Shown here piece by piece: positions 36,642-44,662 of a stretch of DNA of 64,000 bases (positions are counted from its first letter, which is position 1; each line of letters begins with the position of its first letter). The stretch is from Sediminicola sp963974715 (GTDB taxonomy: Bacteria; Bacteroidota; Bacteroidia; Flavobacteriales; Flavobacteriaceae), in NCBI GenBank assembly GCA_963974715.1, contig CAXBDK010000003.1, forward strand, positions 248,001 to 312,000, read 5' to 3'. A program made the translations under genes and the position numbers. Below the pieces are notes generated by a model. It saw only the letters and a program-made list of their open reading frames with translations. It did not search any database and was not told where the DNA came from.

Positions 36642-38540
36642 ATGAGCGATGCCATTAAACATGAATGTGGAATTTCCTTGATACGCTTGTTAAAGCCGTT
36701 GGAATATTACAAGGAAAAATACGGTACCGCCTTTTATGGGGTGAACAAAATGTACCTGATGATGGAAAAACAGCACAACCGTGGTCAGGACGGTGCCGGA
36801 TTTGCCAGTATTAAACTGGACACCACGCCGGGCGAAAGGTACATGAGCAGGGTCCGCTCCGTGGCCCAACAGCCCATTCAGGATATTTTCGCGCAGATCA
36901 ACGATAGAATAAACAGTGCCATTTCCGAAAATCCCGAATATGCGGAGAACGTGGCCCTACAAAAGAAACACATTCCCTATATCGGGGAAGTGCTGCTGGG
37001 CCATGTACGATATGGGACCTTTGGCAAGAACAGTATTGAAAACGTCCATCCTTTTTTAAGACAGAACAATTGGATGCACCGTAACCTGATCGTTGCCGGA
37101 AACTTCAACATGACAAACGTACATGAGCTTTTCGATAACCTGATCCAAATTGGACAGCACCCAAAAGAACTGGCCGATACGGTAACGGTCATGGAAAAGA
37201 TCGGTCACTTTTTGGACGATGCCGTGGCCAAATTGTACAAGGAGATAAAAAAGGAAGGGTATAACAAAAGGCAGGCCTCGCCCTTGATCGCAGAACGCCT
37301 TAATGTGGCCAAGATCCTTAAAAGGGCTGCCAAAAACTGGGATGGAGGCTATGCCATGGCAGGCCTCTTGGGACATGGCGACGCATTTGTATTACGGGAC
37401 CCTTCGGGCATCCGGCCCACCTATTTCTATCAGGATGACGAAGTGGTCGCCATCGCTTCGGAAAGACCGGCCATACAGACCGTTTTTAATGTCCGGTACG
37501 AAGATATACGGGAACTTGATCCCGGCAAGGCGATCATTATCAAAAAGAATGGCAAGGTAGACCTGAAACAGATATTGGAGCCACGTGAGAGAAAGGCGTG
37601 CTCCTTTGAGCGCATCTATTTCTCTAGGGGCAGCGACAAGGAAATATATCAGGAGCGCAAGGAACTGGGCAAATTACTTTTCCCCCAGATATTGGAAGCC
37701 ATTGATGCAGATATTAAAAATACCGTCTTCTCCTATATTCCCAATACCGCCGAGACCTCCTTTTACGGAATGGTCAAGGAAGCGCAGAACTACCTCAACC
37801 GAAAAAAGGAGCAGCAGATCCTTTCAATAGGATCGGACATCACTTCCGAACAGTTGCACGAAATCCTGGAGGTAAGGCCGAGAATAGAAAAGGTGGCCAT
37901 TAAGGACGCTAAACTACGGACCTTTATTACCCAGGATAGCAGCAGGGACGATCTAGTGGCGCATGTTTACGACATTTCCTATGGCTCCGTAAAGGAAGGC
38001 GACAACCTTGTTATCATTGATGATAGCATCGTTAGGGGAACTACCCTAAAGAAGAGTATCCTAGGAATCCTGGACAGGCTGCTTCCCAAAAAAATAATTG
38101 TGGTCTCCTCCGCCCCACAGATCAGGTATCCCGATTGCTACGGTATCGATATGGCCAAATTGGAGGATTTCATAGCATTTAAGGCCGCCTTGGCCCTGCA
38201 CCAGGAGCGCAACACCATGCACTTGGTGGACGAAATCTACCAAAAGTGCCTGCTGCAGGTTACCACCAAGGATTTGGACGTGATTAATTATGTAAAAGAG
38301 TTTTACCAACCTTTTACCGATGCGGAAATATCCCAAAAAATTGGGGAACTATTGAGTCCCGATTCCATAAAGGCAGAGGTAAAGATAATTTTTCAGACCG
38401 TGGATGGGCTCCATCAGGCCTGTCCAAAAAATTTGGGCGACTGGTATTTTACCGGGGACTACCCTACCCCAGGTGGAAATAGGGTCGTAAACCGTGCCTT
38501 CATCAATTTTTATGAGGGAAATAATCAACGGGCCTACTAA
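36642..38540 (+). CDS. Amidophosphoribosyltransferase-like protein (long PurF homologue)
   Basis: 632 residues, about 130 more than classical PurF. The N-terminal glutaminase half has a conserved Cys at position 9 in HECGIS rather than at position 1 or 2, then NRGQDGAGFAS and GHVRYGTFG. The phosphoribosyl half carries the PRPP loop VIIDDSIVRGTT (457-468). It would transfer glutamine-derived ammonia to PRPP, the first purine step, or do a related reaction. This long form occurs in Flavobacteriia, where it may differ in role from PurF. If C9 is the nucleophile, removal of eight residues would be needed. It ends before the sRNA cluster. Confidence 0.82.
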   Translation: MSDAIKHECGISLIRLLKPLEYYKEKYGTAFYGVNKMYLMMEKQHNRGQDGAGFASIKLDTTPGERYMSRVRSVAQQPIQDIFAQINDRINSAISENPEYAENVALQKKHIPYIGEVLLGHVRYGTFGKNSIENVHPFLRQNNWMHRNLIVAGNFNMTNVHELFDNLIQIGQHPKELADTVTVMEKIGHFLDDAVAKLYKEIKKEGYNKRQASPLIAERLNVAKILKRAAKNWDGGYAMAGLLGHGDAFVLRDPSGIRPTYFYQDDEVVAIASERPAIQTVFNVRYEDIRELDPGKAIIIKKNGKVDLKQILEPRERKACSFERIYFSRGSDKEIYQERKELGKLLFPQILEAIDADIKNTVFSYIPNTAETSFYGMVKEAQNYLNRKKEQQILSIGSDITSEQLHEILEVRPRIEKVAIKDAKLRTFITQDSSRDDLVAHVYDISYGSVKEGDNLVIIDDSIVRGTTLKKSILGILDRLLPKKIIVVSSAPQIRYPDCYGIDMAKLEDFIAFKAALALHQERNTMHLVDEIYQKCLLQVTTKDLDVINYVKEFYQPFTDAEISQKIGELLSPDSIKAEVKIIFQTVDGLHQACPKNLGDWYFTGDYPTPGGNRVVNRAFINFYEGNNQRAY

Positions 38541-38603
38541 ATTTTATCGATGAAATACATATAATTGTGCATTTCGTCGACAAAAACTGCACTTTGGCGT
38601 TGA

Positions 38604-38638
38604 TTTGCCCTATAAGACAATCCCTACAAGTAACTTAG
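38604..38638 (+). promoter_or_regulatory. Promoter of sRNA copy 1 (TTTG-N23-TAACTTAG)
   Basis: -7 box TAACTTAG at 38631-38638, exactly 5 nt before the conserved core, and TTTG at 38604-38607. The box deviates from TAnnTTTG at one base, as does copy 4. Confidence 0.65.
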
Positions 38639-38643
38639 CCCTG

Positions 38644-38714
38644 CCATAGCATAAGTAGGTTAAGTTCATGGTAAGATTTGGGGCAAAAAAGGCGGGGGAA
38701 ACCCTGCCTTTTTT
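38644..38714 (+). ncRNA. Tandem sRNA family, copy 1
   Basis: About 71 nt. A 40-nt core (38644-38683), beginning CCATAGCATAAGTAGG and ending AAGATTTGGGG, is shared with three downstream copies. It is followed by an intrinsic terminator: AAAAAAGGC pairs with GCCTTTTTT (38685-38693, 38706-38714), extended by a G-T pair and GGG/CCC around a GAAA loop. A -7-like box sits 5 nt upstream. There is no homology between copies outside the box, core and hairpin, which marks it as a small transcription unit. I found no convincing reading frame. Function unknown. Confidence 0.85.
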
Positions 38715-38818
38715 ATTTGCAGTTCCTCCCAGATCATTTCTTATCCCCAAAAAGATCCCCTTTCAACTTATTTCCAGGTCCGTTGTCCGAAGGAACGCAC
38801 TTAACACAAAAACCGCAC

Positions 38819-38826
38819 TATCTTTG
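38819..38826 (+). promoter_or_regulatory. -7 box of sRNA copy 2 (TATCTTTG)
   Basis: Perfect TAnnTTTG, 5 nt before the core. TTGTCC at 38783-38788 recurs at the same distance (30 nt between hexamer and box) upstream of copy 3. Confidence 0.75.
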
Positions 38827-38831
38827 AAAGA

Positions 38832-38898
38832 CCATAGCATAAGTAGGTTAAGTTCATGGTAAGATTTGGGGAAAAGGCGGGGGGGACCCTGCCTTTTT
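38832..38898 (+). ncRNA. Tandem sRNA family, copy 2
   Basis: About 67 nt. The 40-nt core at 38832-38871 is identical to copy 1. The hairpin follows without a linker: AAAAGGC (38872-38878) pairs with GCCTTTT (38891-38897), then a G-T pair and GGG/CCC around a GGGA loop. The stem is two A-T pairs shorter than in copy 1, with both sides shortened together. A perfect -7 box lies 5 nt upstream. Confidence 0.87.
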
Positions 38899-39140
38899 AT
38901 TTTGGGACGGTTCCAATACCCAACACTTAAAATAGTTCCCCATCAAGCCCTATTATGATTATTGATCGCCCGGGAGTTTATGTATAGTGGCTGTAACATA
39001 GAAGGAAAGATTCCTTCAAAAAGTTCAAGTTAATTATGGAACGTTGCTCAAAGAATAGGGAACCGATCTTTCAAAATCATCCGTTCATCCTTTTTTCAGG
39101 TTGGTTGTCCAAATAATTCCCGACTACAGCAATATCCACA

Positions 39141-39148
39141 TACCTTTG
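39141..39148 (+). promoter_or_regulatory. -7 box of sRNA copy 3 (TACCTTTG)
   Basis: Perfect TAnnTTTG, 5 nt before the core, with TTGTCC at 39105-39110 at the same spacing as in copy 2. Confidence 0.75.
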
Positions 39149-39153
39149 GAGGA

Positions 39154-39226
39154 CCATAGCATAAGTAGGTTAAGTTCATGGTAAGATTTGGGGAAAGAAA
39201 GCGGGGGAAAATCCTCCGCTTTCTTT
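39154..39226 (+). ncRNA. Tandem sRNA family, copy 3
   Basis: About 73 nt. The core at 39154-39193 is identical to copies 1 and 2. The hairpin has a different sequence with the pairing kept: AAAGAAAGCGG (39194-39204) with CCGCTTTCTTT (39216-39226), extended inward by a G-T pair and GG/CC around an AAAAT loop. Changes on one side of the stem relative to copies 1 and 2 are matched on the other, evidence for selection on structure. A perfect -7 box lies 5 nt upstream. Confidence 0.87.
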
Positions 39227-39312
39227 ATTTCTAATAATCAGACCATTAGGAGCTTTGCAAAAGGAATATCGGAAAAATAACGCTTTCATATCTTAAAATT
39301 TCGGAAATTTTC

Positions 39313-39343
39313 TTTGTTATTTCTCACAATACCAGTAATTTAG
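39313..39343 (+). promoter_or_regulatory. Promoter of sRNA copy 4 (TTTG-N19-TAATTTAG)
   Basis: TTTG at 39313-39316, a 19-nt spacer and TAATTTAG at 39336-39343, again exactly 5 nt before the core. This is the best-spaced promoter of the four. Confidence 0.72.
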
Positions 39344-39348
39344 TATTG

Positions 39349-39420
39349 CCATAGCATAAGTAGGTTAAGTTTATGGTAAGATTTGGGATGAAAAGAGCGG
39401 GGTTTTCCCCGCTCTTTTCT
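39349..39420 (+). ncRNA. Tandem sRNA family, copy 4
   Basis: About 72 nt. The core at 39349-39388 differs from the others at two positions: base 24 is T instead of C, and the last base is A instead of G. The first change turns an A-C mismatch in a possible core stem (CCATA with C/TATGG, bases 1-5 with 24-28) into an A-T pair. The terminator is a perfect 12-bp stem, AAAAGAGCGGGG with CCCCGCTCTTTT (39391-39402, 39407-39418), loop TTTT. Confidence 0.87.
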
Positions 39421-39440
39421 ATTTGTAATATATCCGGAAC

Positions 39441-39477
39441 AAAAAAAGACCGCCAACGTTTTTAGCGGGCGGTCTTT
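39441..39477 (-). terminator. Terminator of the superoxide dismutase gene
   Basis: AAAGACCGCC (39445-39454) and GGCGGTCTTT (39468-39477) form a perfect 10-bp stem; on the minus strand it is followed by seven T (39441-39447, partly in the stem). It lies 20 bp after the sod stop and separates it from the sRNA cluster. Confidence 0.85.
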
Positions 39478-39497
39478 CAAAAGTGTTGTACTTTTTC

Positions 39498-40106
39498 CTA
39501 TTTATTGGCCTTATAAAGGTCCGCTACCTTCCCCCAATCAACAACATTGAAGAAACTGGTAATATAATCCGCCCTTCTGTTCTGATAGTTTAGATAATAG
39601 GCATGTTCCCAGACATCCAAGCCCAAAATAGGGAACCCGCCACAGCCTACCTCCGGCATTAGGGGATTGTCCTGATTGGGTGTGGAACATATTTCTACCT
39701 TCCCTCCCTTATGGACACACAACCAAGCCCAACCGGAACCGAAACGGGTGGCGGCCGCTTTGGAAAAGGCCTCCTTGAACCCCTCAAAGGATCCATAGGC
39801 AGCATCAATGGCAGCAGCTAGATCGCCACTTGGACCTCCTCCTCCATTCGGGGACATAATTTCCCAAAAGAGCGAATGGTTATAAAAACCGCCCCCATTG
39901 TTACGGACGGCCGCATTGGACATGTCCAGACCTTGAAGGATCTGCTCTATCGATTTTCCTGACAGGGCAGTGCCCTCGATGGCGTTGTTCAGATTGGTAG
40001 TATATCCATTATGGTGCTTGGTATGGTGAATTTCCATGGTACGCGCATCAATATGGGGTTCCAGTGCATCGTATGCATAGGGCAAATTTGGTAGATCAAA
40101 AGCCAT
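39498..40106 (-). CDS. sodA: Superoxide dismutase (Mn/Fe family)
   Basis: Converts superoxide to oxygen and peroxide. 202 residues, no signal peptide, so cytosolic. Metal ligands are in MEIHHTKHHNGY (His), NHSLFWE (His) and DVWEHAYYLNYQNRRADY (Asp and His). The NQDNPLM segment holds the glutamine typical of Mn-type enzymes, so manganese is the more likely metal. It is transcribed from a TAAATTTG box 35 bp upstream and ends at a strong terminator facing the sRNA cluster. Confidence 0.95.
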   Translation of the reverse strand: MAFDLPNLPYAYDALEPHIDARTMEIHHTKHHNGYTTNLNNAIEGTALSGKSIEQILQGLDMSNAAVRNNGGGFYNHSLFWEIMSPNGGGGPSGDLAAAIDAAYGSFEGFKEAFSKAAATRFGSGWAWLCVHKGGKVEICSTPNQDNPLMPEVGCGGFPILGLDVWEHAYYLNYQNRRADYITSFFNVVDWGKVADLYKANK

Positions 40107-40141
40107 AATATCGTATTTTTATGTTAATTATTATTGTTTCC

Positions 40142-40149
40142 CAAATTTA
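40142..40149 (-). promoter_or_regulatory. -7 box of sodA (TAAATTTG)
   Basis: On the minus strand, an exact TAnnTTTG match 35 bp before the ATG. A TTTG lies upstream, but its spacing (13 nt) is short. Confidence 0.5.
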
Positions 40150-40228
40150 AGGATTTATAAGGCAAATTCCACTAATTATATGTTAAGAACTGTTCTGGAA
40201 TGCTTATTTTGCAATTAAAATCATCTGT

Positions 40229-43200
40229 TTGGACGCTCCCTATAAAATATACAATGCCTCTGCCGGGTCGGGAAAGACGTATACGCTCACCAAGGAATAC
40301 CTTAAAATAATCTTGGCCCCTGGACCCCCTAAACGCTTTCGGAATATCCTGGCCATCACCTTCACCAATAAGGCGGTGAACGAAATGAAAGGACGTATAC
40401 TGGGCAGCCTATTCCAATTTGGACGGACATTACAGCTGGAAAATGCCACTCCCATGTTTCTCGATATCGCCGATGAACTTGGGATTTCCTCCACGGAATT
40501 ACAGCAAAAAGCCGCCCTTACCCTCAAGACGATATTGCATAATTATGCTTTTTTTGATGTTTCCACCATTGATAGGTTTACGCACCGACTGATACGTACA
40601 TTTGCGAGGGACCTAAAATTGCCCCAGAACTTTGAAGTGGTACTGGATACGGACCTTCTGTTATCCGAAGCTGTGGCAAGGCTGATCAACAAGGTGGGAA
40701 CCGAAAAGGAACTTACTGATGTAATGCTCGATTTCGCACTTGAAAAAGCCAATGGGGACAAAAGCTGGGATATTGGCCTGGACTTATTCCGCATGGGAAA
40801 GCTCATATTTGAGGAAAATAATGTAAGCCATCTACAACAGATAGATAACAAAGGCATTGGCGACTTTCTAACCCTTAAAAAGACCCTTCGGACAGCCGTG
40901 GCCGTAAACGAAACGACCATTCTTGAAAGCGCCAAAGAATGCATGGAAATGATCGAGGCAAACGGATTGGAACCCTCCGATTTTAAATCGGCCTATTTCC
41001 CCAAGTTCCTGCTGAAGATTTTGGAAGGAGATATGGATGTGGATTTCAAAGCGGGATGGAAGCAAAATTTTGGCCAAGAGCCCCTATATAAAAAGGACTG
41101 TGCGCAAAACACCATGGATATCCTGGATATGCTCCTGCCCCGGTTTACCGATCTTTTTTTCGGCATCAGGACCGCGGCATCCCAGCGAGCATTCCATAAG
41201 AACGCCTATGGGAACATTGTGCCCCTGACCCTGTTGAACGCGATACGCCAAGAGGTGATAGGATTGCAGAACGAAAGGGACCAACTGCCGATATCCTCAT
41301 TTAATACCATCATCTCTCAAGAGATCAAAGATCAGCCTGCCCCTTTTATCTATGAACGTCTTGGGGAAAAATACCGTCATTATTTTATAGATGAGTTCCA
41401 GGACACCTCGGAAATGCAATGGAACAACCTTATACCTTTAATAGGGAACGCGCTTGAAGGCGAGGACCTGTTGGGAAATAAAGGCTCCCTCTTCCTGGTA
41501 GGCGATGCCAAACAGGCCATATACAGATGGCGTGGCGGAAAAGCTGAACAGTTCCTACGGTTGATCGGGCTTGGATCCAACCCTTTTGTTGTGACCCCCC
41601 ATGTTCAAAACCTCCCCCGCAATTACCGGAGTTATGAAGAGGTGATCCGGTTCAACAACGCCTTTTTTACAAGCACCAGTACCTTCCTGTCCAATAGCAC
41701 GTATAATCAACTCTTTGCCGACGGCAATAAACAGGAATACAATACTAAGAAAGGCGGGCTTGTCTCTATGGATTTTATAGAAAGTGACGAAAAGGGTACC
41801 GATGCGGAAAAATATTTTGAAGGCATTTCTGCAAGTATTGGGGAAGCCCTTGCAAATGGTTTCCGATTACGGGATATATGCATCTTGACCCGTAAAAAAA
41901 AAGATGGGGTACTTATAGCCAACTATTTGATGGAAAACGATATCCCACTTATTTCTTCGGAGACCCTTCTGCTCCAAAACAATCCAGAAGTCCGTTTTCT
42001 GATCGATCTCCTCATGTTCAGTATTGGGGGCAATGATAGGGAAAAGGCCTATCCGGTACTGTACCATCTCATCCACGAACAAGAAGGGGCCAACGGTTTG
42101 ATCGCTGCACATTTGGACAACTTGGGGGCATATCTGCTGAACGCCCATGGATTTGAAGTGTCCTACCTTAGGCAACATTCGGTATACGATGGTCTGGAAT
42201 ACGCCATTAAAAAGTTCGATCTTGCAAAGGATGCGGGGGCCTACCTAATTCACCTACTGGATGTTGCCCTGGAACTGGAAACCAGGGAGGACAGTGGTCC
42301 CCAGACCTTTTTGGCGTATTGGGACAAAAAAAAGGACAGTCTTAGCATTACCGCACCCGAAAATGTGGATGCGGTACAGATCATGACGGTGCACCGTTCC
42401 AAAGGGTTGGAATTTCCCATAGTGATCTTCCCCTTTGCAAACGAACATATCTACAAGGAGGTGGATGCCAAATTATGGTTGCCGGTGGACAAGGAAAAAT
42501 ATGACGGGTTTTCAGAAGTACTGGTCAGCAAAAAACAGGAAGTCCAAGAGTATGGGGGGGAAGCGGCCCATATATACGATAGCGAACAGCACAAATTGGA
42601 ACTTGATGCCTTTAACGTTCTTTATGTGGCCCTTACAAGGGCAGAGCAGGCCCTATTTATAATTACCAAAAAGGACCTGCGTGCCAATGGACAGCACAGA
42701 ACCGATTATTACTCCGGGCTTTTTATACACTATCTCATGGAAATGTCCTTATGGGACGGTGAAAAAACTTCCTACAGGTTCGGGGAACTTGCTCCCCCAG
42801 TAACCGCAGCGCACTCGGTATTTTCCACAGGGATTGTCCCTTTTACGCCCACTTCCAGGGACAGGGCAGGATTTAAGATCATTACCCAAGGCGGGTCCCT
42901 TTGGGAAAGTGGGGCCGATAAGGCATTGGAGCAGGGCAATATTGTCCATCAGTTGCTTGGCCATATAGAAACGCTTGCCGATATGGGTCGGGCCCTGGAA
43001 ATATTATTGCGAAACGGCAACATAACTGGTGCCGAAATACCCCATCTTAGGGAAACGGTCCTTAAGATAATGAACCACCCGCAACTGTCCGAATTCTACA
43101 GAACGGGAAATATTATCAGGAACGAAAGGGAAATAATTACCGAAAGTGGTTTAATTTTACGGCCCGACCGATTGGTCATAAGCGGTGAAAAGGTGACCAT

Positions 43201-43345
43201 TATGGATTATAAGACGGGCAGGCCCGGCATCCACTACCATCTGCAGCTACATAAGTATGCCATGGCGTTGGAAGCCATGGGGCTACAAGTCACCCATAAG
43301 GTCATCGTTTATATCAATGATACCATTTATCCTGAATTTATTTAA
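40229..43345 (+). CDS. addA: UvrD-type helicase with C-terminal PD-(D/E)XK nuclease (AddA/RecB-like)
   Basis: 1038 residues. Starts at TTG 40229, since no ATG lies between the TATTTTG-like box at 40205 and the Walker motif. Walker A is NASAGSGKT (9-17); other SF1 motifs are HYFIDEFQDTSEMQW, VGDAKQAIYRWRGG, RNYRS and TVHRSKGLEFP. The nuclease motif RPDRLV, then IMDYKTG, is near the C-terminus. It would process double-strand DNA ends for recombination with the AddB-like protein encoded at 46139. kbl follows 10 bp later. Confidence 0.9.
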   Translation: MDAPYKIYNASAGSGKTYTLTKEYLKIILAPGPPKRFRNILAITFTNKAVNEMKGRILGSLFQFGRTLQLENATPMFLDIADELGISSTELQQKAALTLKTILHNYAFFDVSTIDRFTHRLIRTFARDLKLPQNFEVVLDTDLLLSEAVARLINKVGTEKELTDVMLDFALEKANGDKSWDIGLDLFRMGKLIFEENNVSHLQQIDNKGIGDFLTLKKTLRTAVAVNETTILESAKECMEMIEANGLEPSDFKSAYFPKFLLKILEGDMDVDFKAGWKQNFGQEPLYKKDCAQNTMDILDMLLPRFTDLFFGIRTAASQRAFHKNAYGNIVPLTLLNAIRQEVIGLQNERDQLPISSFNTIISQEIKDQPAPFIYERLGEKYRHYFIDEFQDTSEMQWNNLIPLIGNALEGEDLLGNKGSLFLVGDAKQAIYRWRGGKAEQFLRLIGLGSNPFVVTPHVQNLPRNYRSYEEVIRFNNAFFTSTSTFLSNSTYNQLFADGNKQEYNTKKGGLVSMDFIESDEKGTDAEKYFEGISASIGEALANGFRLRDICILTRKKKDGVLIANYLMENDIPLISSETLLLQNNPEVRFLIDLLMFSIGGNDREKAYPVLYHLIHEQEGANGLIAAHLDNLGAYLLNAHGFEVSYLRQHSVYDGLEYAIKKFDLAKDAGAYLIHLLDVALELETREDSGPQTFLAYWDKKKDSLSITAPENVDAVQIMTVHRSKGLEFPIVIFPFANEHIYKEVDAKLWLPVDKEKYDGFSEVLVSKKQEVQEYGGEAAHIYDSEQHKLELDAFNVLYVALTRAEQALFIITKKDLRANGQHRTDYYSGLFIHYLMEMSLWDGEKTSYRFGELAPPVTAAHSVFSTGIVPFTPTSRDRAGFKIITQGGSLWESGADKALEQGNIVHQLLGHIETLADMGRALEILLRNGNITGAEIPHLRETVLKIMNHPQLSEFYRTGNIIRNEREIITESGLILRPDRLVISGEKVTIMDYKTGRPGIHYHLQLHKYAMALEAMGLQVTHKVIVYINDTIYPEFI

Positions 43346-43355
43346 TTTTTACACC

Positions 43356-44549
43356 ATGTACGAAACCATTAAAGAGTATTTACAAAAGGAACTTCAGAAC
43401 ATTAAGGACGAGGGACTTTTTAAGGAAGAACGGATTATCACCTCCCCCCAAGGGGCGGTCATTAAAATAGCGAGCGGACAGGAGGTGATCAATTTCTGCG
43501 CCAATAACTACCTTGGCCTCTCCTCGCACCCAGAAGTGGTCCAGGCCGCCAAGGATGTGATGGACACCCACGGCTTTGGGATGTCTTCCGTACGTTTTAT
43601 CTGTGGTACCCAGGACATCCATAAGGAACTGGAGCGCAAGATTTCAGAATTCTACGGGACAGAGGACACCATTCTATATGCCGCCGCCTTTGATGCCAAT
43701 GGCGGTGTATTTGAACCGTTGTTGGGTGCGGAGGACGCCATTATTTCCGACTCCCTGAACCACGCTTCCATCATTGATGGGGTACGCCTCTGTAAGGCAA
43801 AAAGGTATCGATATGCCAATAACGACATGGCGGACCTGGAACTTCAATTACAACAGGCCGGTACCGATGATGCCAGATTCAAGATCATCGTTACGGACGG
43901 GGTATTTTCCATGGACGGTCTTTTGGCGCCCTTGGACAAGATCTGCAATCTGGCGGATAAATATGGTGCCATGGTCATGATAGACGAATGTCATTCGGCC
44001 GGATTTATCGGAGAGACGGGTCGGGGGACCCTGGAGGAAAAAGGGGTGATGGACCGGATAGACATCATTACCGGAACCCTTGGCAAAGCACTTGGAGGCG
44101 CCATGGGAGGTTATACAACGGGCAAAAGGGAAATTGTGGAAATGCTCAGACAACGGTCAAGGCCGTACCTTTTCTCCAACTCCCTTGCCCCCGCCATAGT
44201 GGGCGCTTCCATTAAGGTGTTCGAGATGCTCTCAAGGGACACCTCGTTAAGGGACAAGCTACAACAAAATACCGCTTACTTTAAAAAGGGAATGAAAGCT
44301 GCCGGGTTTGACATTATCGATGGTGATTCGGCCATTGTCCCGGTCATGCTCTACGACGCAAAGCTGGCCCAGACCATGGCCAATATGCTGTTGGAGAAAG
44401 GCATCTATGTTATAGGATTTTTCTTTCCCGTGGTCCCAAAAGGAAAGGCGCGCATCAGGGTACAACTATCGGCAGCCCATGAAATGGAACATCTAAACCG
44501 CGCACTCCAAGCATTTAAAGAGGTTGGCAAGGCTTTAAAGGTTATATGA
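43356..44549 (+). CDS. kbl: Glycine C-acetyltransferase (2-amino-3-ketobutyrate CoA ligase)
   Basis: PLP enzyme that cleaves 2-amino-3-oxobutyrate with CoA to glycine and acetyl-CoA in threonine breakdown. 397 residues from ATG 43356; the upstream open frame overlaps addA and is not used. INFCANNYLGLSSHP, MIDECHSAGFIG and the PLP-lysine motif ITGTLGKALGGAMGG are present. The threonine dehydrogenase partner is not in view. It is probably transcribed with addA. Confidence 0.94.
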   Translation: MYETIKEYLQKELQNIKDEGLFKEERIITSPQGAVIKIASGQEVINFCANNYLGLSSHPEVVQAAKDVMDTHGFGMSSVRFICGTQDIHKELERKISEFYGTEDTILYAAAFDANGGVFEPLLGAEDAIISDSLNHASIIDGVRLCKAKRYRYANNDMADLELQLQQAGTDDARFKIIVTDGVFSMDGLLAPLDKICNLADKYGAMVMIDECHSAGFIGETGRGTLEEKGVMDRIDIITGTLGKALGGAMGGYTTGKREIVEMLRQRSRPYLFSNSLAPAIVGASIKVFEMLSRDTSLRDKLQQNTAYFKKGMKAAGFDIIDGDSAIVPVMLYDAKLAQTMANMLLEKGIYVIGFFFPVVPKGKARIRVQLSAAHEMEHLNRALQAFKEVGKALKVI

Positions 44550-44597
44550 GCCCGCTTTTTCTTTTAGTGAATGAGTTAAAAAAAATAGAGCTTTGAT

Positions 44598-44628
44598 TTT
44601 GTTAATAATTTTTAACAACTTACATTTG
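44598..44628 (+). promoter_or_regulatory. Promoter of the OmpA-like gene (TTTG-N19-TACATTTG)
   Basis: TTTG at 44598-44601, a 19-nt spacer and TACATTTG at 44621-44628; the most canonical promoter in the window. The leader to ATG 44663 is about 29 nt. Confidence 0.85.
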
Positions 44629-44662
44629 CAGCTAATAAACACTTAAACTTAAATTTTAATAC

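Noticed and set aside
38644..39420. The four repeated units as a CRISPR array
   Set aside because: Repeats lie 188, 322 and 195 bp apart, spacers are unequal and contain promoter boxes and terminators; no cas gene is present.
38668..39470. Short peptides beginning MVRFG encoded from the ATG in each sRNA core
   Set aside because: Only the first five residues are shared because they lie in the core; the rest runs through the terminator hairpins, differs in sequence and length (about 18-64 codons) and shows no protein-like conservation.
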